DNA of 5,535 nucleotides. It comes from Deltaproteobacteria bacterium. GTDB lineage: Bacteria > Desulfobacterota > Binatia > UBA12015. The stretch lies in NCBI GenBank assembly GCA_003447545.1, contig DLYX01000357.1, positions 1 through 5,535 on the forward strand, read 5' to 3'. The position numbers and the translations under genes are program-made. The notes below the pieces were generated by a model. That model made no database searches, was not told the DNA's origin, and worked only from the letters and a program-made list of their open reading frames with translations. Shown one piece after another: positions 1-5,535 of this stretch (its first letter is position 1; each line of letters begins with the position of its first letter).

Positions 1-1148
1 ACCGATTTCATATCATCGCCGGGGCCTTCGGCTACTGGGAGACGGGCACCGATGGCCAGGTGCTGGACGTCACGCCGATCGGGCTCACGACCCTGAACTT
101 GCGTACGATCGATAACTGGAATTGGGCGCTCTTTACTCAGGCGACTCTGGATCCTGTCGAATGGCTGAGTCTGACTGCCGGGATTCGCTATACGGAGGAT
201 AAAAAGGGCCTGACCGCCCAGAACTTTGATGCGTTGGATTCGGAGAGTCCCATCTTCACCAAGGACGAGTCCGCGAAGTTTGATGCCGTGACGCCAATGG
301 CTTCGGTCGCGCTCAGTATGCCTGAATCCTATCTGGTCGATGGTCCATTCGATCATCTGATGGGCTATTTCAGCTACGCGCAAGGTTTCCGCGGGGGCGG
401 CTTTAACGGTGTGATCGATCCGTCGATGACCAAACTGGATCAATTCGGGCCCGAGACTCTCGACTCCTTTGAAGTCGGGCTGAAGACCATCGCCTTCGAT
501 CAGCGCCTGACGTTCAATATGTCGCTGTTCATGGCCACCTACGACGATATTCAGGTCACCACGCAGGTCGAGATCGAGGATCCGGGTGGCTCGGGGCTGA
601 CTATTGGTCAGGTCACGTCGAATGCCGCGCGAGCGGGCAACCGCGGAGCCGAGTTCGAGGTGATAGCACTTCCTATCGAGGGCATGATCGTGCAGGCAAC
701 GCTCGGTCTGATGAACCCGCGTTATGCAGACTTCCGGGGTAGCACAAGTCAGCTGGACAGCGGTGAGAATCTGGTTCGTGACGGCGAGAGCTTCAACAAT
801 GCGCCGCAGGCGCAATCGCATATCGCGATCCAATACTCCCTGCCAGTGCGCCTGGAAGGAGCGATGTCCGGCTGGCTCACGCCGAGGCTGGAATGGGACT
901 ACCGGAGTTCGTTTCACAGCGCGTTCCCCGAGATCCGCCAGGGGGTTCAGCCTTCCTACAATCTGCTGCATGCGCGGCTGTCGTACGCCTTTCTTGACGA
1001 TCGCGCGCAAATTGCATTCTGGGGGCGGAATTTGACCGACAAGGTCTATCTCAACTACGTGACGCCGGTGGCTTCGAGCTTCGGTTTCATCGTGAAGTAT
1101 TACGATGCGCCGCGAACGTTCGGGGCCGAGCTTTCCTACAGCTTCTGA
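1..1148 (+). CDS. TonB-dependent outer-membrane receptor, C-terminal beta-barrel (5' partial)
   Basis: This is the C-terminal part of a TonB-dependent receptor, an outer-membrane barrel that imports scarce ligands (siderophores, vitamins, glycans, or hydrophobic compounds) using energy from TonB-ExbBD. The frame is open from base 3 and gives 381 residues to the TGA at 1146-1148. The GTG at 60 is an internal valine, not the start: coding sense continues upstream of it (AGAFGYWETG). Family hallmarks in visible numbering are SLTAGIRYTEDK (about 56-67), FSYAQGFRGGGFNG (123-136), PETLDSFEVGLK (150-161), YDDIQV, NAARAGNRGAEFEV (207-220), NLTDKVY (343-349) and a final GAELSYSF. The terminal phenylalanine is the usual BAM recognition signal. 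Receptors of this type usually run 700-850 residues, so the signal peptide, TonB box and plug domain lie off the left edge. The ligand cannot be read from the sequence; the style resembles the large sphingomonad-type receptor group. The family call is secure. Confidence 0.95.
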   Translation, partial: RFHIIAGAFGYWETGTDGQVLDVTPIGLTTLNLRTIDNWNWALFTQATLDPVEWLSLTAGIRYTEDKKGLTAQNFDALDSESPIFTKDESAKFDAVTPMASVALSMPESYLVDGPFDHLMGYFSYAQGFRGGGFNGVIDPSMTKLDQFGPETLDSFEVGLKTIAFDQRLTFNMSLFMATYDDIQVTTQVEIEDPGGSGLTIGQVTSNAARAGNRGAEFEVIALPIEGMIVQATLGLMNPRYADFRGSTSQLDSGENLVRDGESFNNAPQAQSHIAIQYSLPVRLEGAMSGWLTPRLEWDYRSSFHSAFPEIRQGVQPSYNLLHARLSYAFLDDRAQIAFWGRNLTDKVYLNYVTPVASSFGFIVKYYDAPRTFGAELSYSF

Positions 1149-1223
1149 TCGGTAGCGTGCGTCCGGTGGTAAATATTTTCGATCTGCTGGTCAGCGGCCG
1201 CGGAATATGATCGGTCTCGGACC
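1149..1223. other. 75-bp spacer between receptor and SDR, possible co-transcription
   Basis: This short gap separates two same-strand genes. It holds an AT-richer patch near 1170-1180 (AAATATTT palindrome at 1171-1178) and a GCGGCCGC palindrome at 1194-1201. A TATGAT at 1206-1211 resembles a -10 box, but no good -35 sits 16-18 bp before it. I see no hairpin followed by a T-run, so read-through from the receptor into the SDR is plausible. No clear Shine-Dalgarno precedes the SDR start. Confidence 0.4.
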
Positions 1224-2021
1224 ATGGGACGACTGGAGAACAAGGTAGCGATTGTTACGGGCGCGGCGCAGGGTACCGGGGCCGTCATTGCCGAGACGTT
1301 TTTGCGCGAGGGTGCCCGCGTAGTTTTGGCCGATGTGAAAGAGGAGCAGGGTGCTTCTCTGGCCCGGGATCTGGGCTCGCAGGCTCGATTCGAGACCCTC
1401 GATGTGCGCCACCCCGAGAGTTGGGCGTCGGTGGTCTCTGCTGTGGGCGATGATTGGGGGGGCATCGATATTCTGATCAACAACGCGGCGGTCCTGTGGA
1501 TCGCCTCGTTGGCGGATACGTCCCGCGAAGATTTTCTCCGCTGTGTCGAGGTAAACCAGCTCGGTCCGTTCCTCGGTATTCAGGCAGTGGCGTCTTCGAT
1601 GCGAGAGCGCGGGGGTGGCGCGATCGTCAATATCGGCTCGACTGATGGATTGCGCGGCATGAATGGTGTGGTCGCCTATGGGTCGAGCAAATGGGGTGCG
1701 CGCGGATTAGCCCGCAGCTCGGCGATGGAACTCGGACAGTACCGCATTCGCGTAAACACGCTTTGCCCCGAAGCAGGCAACCCGAATATGAGCGCGCCGT
1801 TTTTTCCGGGAGCGCCGGACCTCTCGGACGTCCCGCACCAGATGATGCAGCAGATCCTCAAGTCGCCTGAGGGAGCCGACTCGGCCAGCCGTCTGCGGGA
1901 TGTGGCCGCAATGGCGCTGTTTCTGGCCTCGGACGAGAGCCAATCGTGCACCGGGCAGGATTTCATCGTCGACGCCGGGCTTACGGCGGGAATGATTCAG
2001 GAAGGACTTCCGCGCGGATGA
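1224..2021 (+). CDS. Classical short-chain dehydrogenase/reductase (SDR), NAD(H)-type, hydroxysteroid-dehydrogenase-like
   Basis: This is a complete 265-residue Rossmann-fold oxidoreductase of the classical SDR family, probably a soluble cytoplasmic tetramer interconverting a secondary alcohol and a ketone. The cofactor motif TGAAQGTG is at residues 12-19. Asp37, at the end of beta-2 (VVLADV), favours NAD(H) over NADP(H). NNAA is at 86-89 (usually NNAG). The catalytic tetrad is Asn111, Ser139, Tyr152 and Lys156 (YGSSK). The C-terminal TGQDFIVDAG (243-252) is the common SDR ending. The nicotinamide-contacting PG after beta-6 reads PE (182-183), followed by a substrate lid rich in Phe, Pro and Met (about 186-210). 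The ATG at 1224 is chosen because it places beta-1 at the normal distance and an in-frame stop lies upstream at 1170-1172. The overall pattern resembles bacterial 3-alpha/20-beta-hydroxysteroid dehydrogenases, but the substrate is not determined. It lies 75 bp after a TonB receptor on the same strand and converges on gspE. Confidence 0.93.
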   Translation: MGRLENKVAIVTGAAQGTGAVIAETFLREGARVVLADVKEEQGASLARDLGSQARFETLDVRHPESWASVVSAVGDDWGGIDILINNAAVLWIASLADTSREDFLRCVEVNQLGPFLGIQAVASSMRERGGGAIVNIGSTDGLRGMNGVVAYGSSKWGARGLARSSAMELGQYRIRVNTLCPEAGNPNMSAPFFPGAPDLSDVPHQMMQQILKSPEGADSASRLRDVAAMALFLASDESQSCTGQDFIVDAGLTAGMIQEGLPRG

Positions 2022-2101
2022 ATCGCCCGATGGCCTCGGCGCGTTGAGGCGCGTCCGGAGGCGCGGCTCCCGACGTTTCGGCGCTCCCCTGCGGAGGCGG
2101 T
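2022..2101. other. Convergent intergenic spacer with short GC-rich hairpins and a direct repeat
   Basis: This 80-bp non-coding gap separates the SDR stop from the gspE stop on the opposite strand, so transcripts from both sides should end here. Visible structures are a 5-bp stem GCCTC/GAGGC (2033-2037 with 2046-2050), short GGAG/CTCC stems (2057-2060 with 2067-2070; 2084-2087 with 2093-2096) and CCGA/TCGG (2070-2073 with 2078-2081). The octamer GAGGCGCG occurs twice, 12 bp apart (2046-2053 and 2058-2065). No T-tract follows any stem on either strand, so a standard intrinsic terminator is not supported. Rho-dependent or weak bidirectional termination is possible. Confidence 0.35.
2046..2065. 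repeat. Short tandem-like direct repeat GAGGCGCG x2
   Basis: Two identical 8-bp copies (2046-2053, 2058-2065) lie with a 12-bp period in the convergent spacer, and a related GGAGGCGG follows at 2093-2100. In GC-rich DNA this may be chance or a slippage relic. No function is assigned. Confidence 0.4.
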
Positions 2102-3688
2102 TTACTCTTCCTGCGTGACGCGCAGGACTTCCTCGGCCGAGGTGATGCCGGCGGCGATCTTGGCTGCCCCGTCCTGACGAAGAAGCTTCATATTGCGAGC
2201 GGTCGCCAGGCGCCGGAGGGCGGCGGCGTCGGCTCGGTCCATGACCAGTTGTCGAATTTCGTCGTCGAGCAAAAGAAGTTCGTGGATGCCGGTTCGCCCC
2301 TGATAGCCGGTATCTTTGCAATCCGAACAACCGGGACCGGGTCGGAAGACGGGCGTGTCGGCGGACAGGCCCAACTCTTGTCGGGCGTTCTCGTCGAGCT
2401 GACCTGGCTGTCGGCAGGTCGGGCAGAGGCGGCGCACCAATCGTTGCGCCATGATGCCCACCACCGACGAGGATACGAGGAAGGGTTCGATCCCCATATC
2501 GACAAGCCGGGTCACGGCGCCAAAAGAATCATTGGTATGCAGGGTTGAAAAGACGAGGTGGCCGGTAAGCGCGGACTGAATCGCGATTTCGGCAGTTTCA
2601 CTGTCCCGGATTTCGCCCACCATCACGACATCAGGGTCCTGTCGGAGAACCGAGCGCAGCCCGCTGGCGAAGGTCAGGTCGATCTTCGGATTGACTTGAA
2701 TCTGTCCGACACCATGCAGCTGATACTCAATCGGGTCTTCGATGGTGATGATATTGCGCGTCGCAGCGTTGAGCCGCGAGAGGGCCGCGTAGAGTGTCGT
2801 CGTCTTGCCGCTGCCGGTGGGGCCGGTAACCAGCAGGATCCCGTGACTGGACTGGATCAGACCTTCGAGCTCCTCGAGGAGTTCGCCGCCGAGCCCAAGT
2901 TCCTCAAGGGAGAGAAGCCCTCCGGCGCGGTCGAGGAGGCGCAGCACAATACGCTCGCCGAACTGGGTCGGAACGGTCGAGACGCGGACGTCGACATCGC
3001 GTCCGGCGGCACGGAACCGAAACCTTCCGTCCTGGGGCAGGCGCTTCTCCGCGATATCGAGTCCGGCAAGAATCTTGATGCGCGCGGTGGTCGTCGGATG
3101 ATACCGACGCGGCGGCTTGAGGATATCGTATAGGATCCCGTCGATCCGGAAGCGGATTGCGAGTTCGCGCTCGAAGGGCTCTATATGAATATCGGAGGCG
3201 CGATCCTTCAATGCCTGAAAGAGAAGCGAGTTTACGAGCCGGATGATGGGTGCCTCATCGTCGGCATCGAGCAGGTCGCGCGGCTCTTCGAGTTCATGAG
3301 CGACGTCATCGAGAGCTTCCGTCTCGATATCGTCCATGACGGCTTCCGCGCTGCCCTGTGTCTTGTCGTAGGTCTTGTTGATCGTGTCGAGAATCGCGCT
3401 CGCAGGCACGACTACCGGGTGGATCCGGCATTGGAAGAGCGCGCGCAGGTCGGCCGTTGCCTCCAGCGAACGAGGGTCGCCAACCGCGACTTCGAGACCA
3501 CCCTCGGCTGTTTCGGCCAGAGGCAGGCAGGCGCTGCGACGAGCCCAGGCGATCGGCACCCGCGCGACCAAATTCGGGTTGATTTCAGCGGCTGCCAGAC
3601 TTTCTCGAAAGGGCAGTCCGAAGGAGGCTGCCAGTTCGGCCGCTTCCTTCGCATCGGGCAGGCTGGCTTCTGTTTCGGCTTTGGGCAT
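2102..3688 (-). CDS. gspE: Type II secretion system ATPase GspE
   Basis: This is the cytoplasmic hexameric motor of the type II secretion system, which hydrolyses ATP to drive pseudopilus assembly via GspL and GspF. The 528 residues match the family's usual length of about 500-560. An N-terminal GspE/MshEN-type domain (about 20-110) and an acidic linker (about 115-145) precede the ATPase core, which opens with SDIHIEP (165-171). RLPQDGR is at 216-222. Walker A GPTGSGKT is at 289-296 (bases 2801-2824), the Asp box ITIEDPIEY at 314-322, Walker B DPDVVMVGEIRD at 351-362 and the His box HLVFSTLHTND at 377-387. The zinc tetracysteine is Cys422, Cys425, Cys454 and Cys457. The C-terminal EEVLRVT is typical. 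All catalytic elements are intact. Its ATG shares one base with the gspD stop (TGATG), so translation is probably coupled; no AGGAGG lies on the coding strand before it. PilB is the main alternative, but the adjacent secretin favours GspE. The expected gspF does not follow. Confidence 0.96.
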   Translation of the reverse strand: MPKAETEASLPDAKEAAELAASFGLPFRESLAAAEINPNLVARVPIAWARRSACLPLAETAEGGLEVAVGDPRSLEATADLRALFQCRIHPVVVPASAILDTINKTYDKTQGSAEAVMDDIETEALDDVAHELEEPRDLLDADDEAPIIRLVNSLLFQALKDRASDIHIEPFERELAIRFRIDGILYDILKPPRRYHPTTTARIKILAGLDIAEKRLPQDGRFRFRAAGRDVDVRVSTVPTQFGERIVLRLLDRAGGLLSLEELGLGGELLEELEGLIQSSHGILLVTGPTGSGKTTTLYAALSRLNAATRNIITIEDPIEYQLHGVGQIQVNPKIDLTFASGLRSVLRQDPDVVMVGEIRDSETAEIAIQSALTGHLVFSTLHTNDSFGAVTRLVDMGIEPFLVSSSVVGIMAQRLVRRLCPTCRQPGQLDENARQELGLSADTPVFRPGPGCSDCKDTGYQGRTGIHELLLLDDEIRQLVMDRADAAALRRLATARNMKLLRQDGAAKIAAGITSAEEVLRVTQEE

Positions 3689-3690
3689 CA
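3686..3690 (-). promoter_or_regulatory. TGATG stop/start overlap coupling gspD to gspE
   Basis: On the minus strand the gspD stop TGA (3690-3688) and the gspE start ATG (3688-3686) share one A. The bases just before it on that strand (CGCCCTCCTG) are not a Shine-Dalgarno, so gspE initiation probably relies on ribosomes terminating on gspD. The overlap is directly visible; coupling is inferred. Confidence 0.8.
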
Positions 3691-5535
3691 GGAGGGCGAG
3701 CGTCCGGCACTGGTGGCGCCAACGGGAGCGGTGCCCGGAACGGCGGGGAGAAGAATGCCCCCGGACCGGGCTTTCGTCGCTCGCGGTCGTGCCCGAGGCA
3801 GAAGGCGTCCGGAGGTTCCTCGGACGTTGGCGCCGCCTTTCATGGAGCGGTGAAAGCGCGACCGCTGTTCGTCACTGACCAGCATCATATCTCCTGCGTC
3901 GCTGACGATCTGTGGGGTCAGCAGGATGATCAGGTTGACCTTTTCCTTGCGCTTGGACTGGCTTTTGAAGAGCCAGCCCAGCACGGGGATATCCATCAGG
4001 AAGGGAACGCCGGTTTCGGTGGTCGAGACTCGATCGGATATCAATCCACCGATAGCCACCGTCTCTCCATGGTCCACAACCACGGTCGTGGTTGCAGATC
4101 GCACAGTGGTGGTCGGGCCGAGTTGGAGCGTTTGCGTTTCGCTGGTGTCGACGAGATCGGAGACCTCCTGGAAGACCGAAAGGCGGACCGAGTCGCCTTC
4201 GGTAATCTGTGGGGTGATGCGGAGCGTGATGCCGACATCCCGGCGATCGACCTGCGAGAAGGTGTTCGAGAGATTCGTCTCGTTGGTCGAGCGGCTGGTC
4301 ACGAAGGGTACATTTTTGCCGACCACAATTTCAGCCTCTTCATTATCGGTGGTCAGAATATTGGGTGCCGAGAGAACGTTGACGTCGCTGTCTCCCTGAA
4401 GGGCCGTGACCAGCGCCACACCGGCCGGGATGGACGTGCCATCGGCCAGGAGGAGACTCTGCTGGCTGACCAGCGCACCAAGCGCTCCCGTGATGGCATT
4501 CAATCCGCTGACGTCACCTGTTGCGAGGGCCTGATTCACGGCCCCCAGGTTTTTATAGTTGGTCCGGCCGAGAAGAACTCCCTTGTCGCCGAGGACCTCG
4601 GCTCCGCCCTGAAGTTCGATCCCGAGCTCTTGTCCGCGCTGCAGTGTCACCTCGAAAAGGATGGCCTCAACCAGAACCTGTTTCCGCGGAATGTCGAGTT
4701 GTTCAATGACCGAGGCGAGTGTCTCGTAGTCCTGCGGCAGGGCGCTGATCACCAATGCGTTGGTTGCCGGATCCGCGGTGATGCGAATATTTCCCTCGAA
4801 TTCGAATCCGCCTTCCGTGCTGCCCGCGCCGGCAACCGCTGAATTACCGCGGCCGCTGCTGGCTGTGGGTGCACGGCGCCCGCCCAGCCCGCCAAGGCTG
4901 CCCGCGGACGGATTGGAAATGACGCTGCGTCCGAGGGAATTTTGGCTATTGCCGCCGCGTCCGAAGCGGCCGCCTCCCTCGGTCATCGAGCGTCCCGGCA
5001 TTCGGGTGCGTTGCGGTGAGGAACTCGAAATTCCGATCAGATCCGCGAGGACCTGGACCAACTCGACCGAGTCGCCGTGTTTGAGGAAGAATACCTGGAT
5101 CCGTCCCGTGTCTCGGGGCAACTCGATATCGATTTTTTGCAGGAGAGTCCGGACATGACGAATCTCGAAGGGGTTCCCGATCACCAGGATCGAATTGGAC
5201 CGTATCTCGGGAATAATCTGCAGGCGTGCCGTGCCGACATTTTTCGAGGTGGCGCGATTCTTCGCGGTCGCCGTTTTCACCTTGGTGGAGCCCTGCGGGT
5301 CGGTGTCGACGGCCTCGAGGAGGATCTTGGTGATATCCGTGGCATAGGCGTGCTCGAGGGGAATGACTTCGACCGTGCGCTCCTGACCGGCGACGTCCAG
5401 ATCTTCGAGGATCAGAAAGAGCCGCTCGATGTTCGCCGCCGAGTCCACAACGACCAGCGAGTTGGTCGGTGCGTAGGCGCTGATCAGTCCGTCCTTCGAG
5501 ACCAGCGGTGCCAGAAGGCGGGAGGCTGCTTCGGA
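3688..5535 (-). CDS. gspD: Type II secretion system secretin GspD (5' partial)
   Basis: This is the outer-membrane secretin, the multimeric gated channel through which folded periplasmic proteins leave the cell. The frame is open at the right edge and gives 615 residues; the GTG at 5448 is an internal valine within TNSLVVVDSAANIERL, so the signal peptide and N0 domain lie off-window. Three ring-building N domains are marked by repeated signatures: NSLVV...NIERLFLILEDLD (N1), NSILVIGNPFEIRHVRTLL (N2, about 114-132) and NALVISALPQDYETLASVI (N3, about 259-277). A Gly/Ser/Arg-rich loop (about 170-245) interrupts N3. The secretin core runs about 285-543, with SAPNILTTDNEEAEIVVG (389-406), RDVGITLRITPQI (432-444) and the signature GVPFLMDIPVLGWLF (509-523), ending LIILLTPQIV. 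A final tail of about 60 residues is rich in Arg, Pro, Gly and Ser, where the S (pilotin-binding) domain would sit. It is followed directly by gspE. PilQ is unlikely given this N-domain layout and neighbour. Confidence 0.96.
   Translation of the reverse strand, partial: SEAASRLLAPLVSKDGLISAYAPTNSLVVVDSAANIERLFLILEDLDVAGQERTVEVIPLEHAYATDITKILLEAVDTDPQGSTKVKTATAKNRATSKNVGTARLQIIPEIRSNSILVIGNPFEIRHVRTLLQKIDIELPRDTGRIQVFFLKHGDSVELVQVLADLIGISSSSPQRTRMPGRSMTEGGGRFGRGGNSQNSLGRSVISNPSAGSLGGLGGRRAPTASSGRGNSAVAGAGSTEGGFEFEGNIRITADPATNALVISALPQDYETLASVIEQLDIPRKQVLVEAILFEVTLQRGQELGIELQGGAEVLGDKGVLLGRTNYKNLGAVNQALATGDVSGLNAITGALGALVSQQSLLLADGTSIPAGVALVTALQGDSDVNVLSAPNILTTDNEEAEIVVGKNVPFVTSRSTNETNLSNTFSQVDRRDVGITLRITPQITEGDSVRLSVFQEVSDLVDTSETQTLQLGPTTTVRSATTTVVVDHGETVAIGGLISDRVSTTETGVPFLMDIPVLGWLFKSQSKRKEKVNLIILLTPQIVSDAGDMMLVSDEQRSRFHRSMKGGANVRGTSGRLLPRARPRATKARSGGILLPAVPGTAPVGATSAGRSPS
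4801..5028 (-). other. Gly/Ser/Arg-rich low-complexity insertion inside GspD N3 domain
   Basis: About 76 codons encode a loop rich in Gly, Ser, Asn and Arg (for example GGGRFGRGGNSQN and GSLGGLGGRR) between the first strand/helix of N3 (LVQVLADLIGI) and its continuation (IRITADPATNALVIS). Flexible N3 insertions at this place are known in the GspD family, so the position is normal. The length and arginine content look lineage-specific. It is probably disordered and faces the periplasmic vestibule, which is inference. Confidence 0.75.

Noticed and set aside
60..62. GTG as start of the TonB receptor
   Set aside because: The frame stays open and receptor-like back to the window edge, and receptors of this family are about twice as long, so this GTG is an internal valine.
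1171..1201. AAATATTT and GCGGCCGC palindromes as operator sites
   Set aside because: Single short palindromes of 8 bp occur often by chance, and there is no regulator gene nearby or repeated copy to support binding.
1206..1211. TATGAT as a -10 promoter element for the SDR
   Set aside because: It matches the -10 consensus at five of six bases, but no plausible -35 lies at the right distance and it would leave almost no leader before the ATG at 1224.
1136..1483. 115-residue frame on the - strand antisense to the SDR N-terminus
   Set aside because: It overlaps the SDR cofactor motif region in antisense and shows no recognisable protein features.
1707..2330. 207-residue Arg-rich open frame on the - strand covering the SDR 3' end, the spacer and the gspE 3' end
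   Set aside because: It is antisense to the SDR and out of frame with gspE. Its extreme Arg/Pro/Gly content is typical of a shadow frame, and it shows no start signal or domain.
2558..3133. 191-residue open frame on the + strand opposite the gspE ATPase core
   Set aside because: It overlaps the Walker A, Walker B and Asp boxes of gspE in antisense. Its length follows from codon bias, not from an independent gene.
3185..3853. 222-residue open frame on the + strand across the gspE/gspD junction
   Set aside because: It is antisense to the gspE N-terminal region and the gspD tail, both of which are convincing on the other strand. It shows no family motifs.
3850..4842. 330-residue open frame on the + strand opposite gspD
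   Set aside because: It lies wholly antisense to well-conserved secretin coding sequence. The translation has no recognisable domain and is rich in His, Arg, Gly and Asp, as expected for a complementary frame of high-GC DNA.
5446..5448. GTG (minus strand) as start of gspD
   Set aside because: The 29 codons to its right in frame read as a textbook GspD N1 domain (SRLLAPLVSKDGLISAYAPT), so the real start lies beyond 5535.

Overview
The window is GC-rich DNA, roughly 60% G+C by eye, from a Gram-negative, diderm bacterium. Two outer-membrane components support this: a TonB-dependent receptor barrel and a type II secretion secretin (GspD) next to its ATPase (GspE). The mix of a GspD/GspE pair with a sphingomonad-style TonB receptor and a steroid-dehydrogenase-like SDR fits an uncultured proteobacterial, myxococcal or Binatota-like lineage. 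That placement is inference; nothing in the window fixes the taxon.

Layout. Left half, + strand: the C-terminal 381 residues of a TonB-dependent receptor, open at the left edge and ending at 1148. A 75-bp gap follows, then a complete 265-residue short-chain dehydrogenase/reductase (1224-2021). Right half, - strand, transcribed right to left: gspD (secretin, 5' end beyond the right edge, ending at 3688), then gspE (3688-2102), joined by a TGATG stop/start overlap. The two halves converge on an 80-bp GC-rich spacer (2022-2101) with short hairpins and a small direct repeat, but no convincing T-tract terminator.

How the genes work together. GspD and GspE are the outer-membrane channel and the cytoplasmic motor of one type II secretion machine, and the coupled start suggests co-translation. 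The receptor and the SDR lie in the same direction and may share a transcript, so uptake of a small ligand followed by an NAD(H)-dependent redox step on an alcohol or ketone is a plausible but unproven link. The most notable contextual point is that gspE ends its gene run here. The usual next gene, gspF, is replaced by an unrelated convergent gene, so the rest of the secretion system must lie upstream of gspD or elsewhere. I see no RNA gene, CRISPR array, insertion sequence or clearly novel system. The many long overlapping reading frames opposite gspD and gspE are best read as high-GC shadows.
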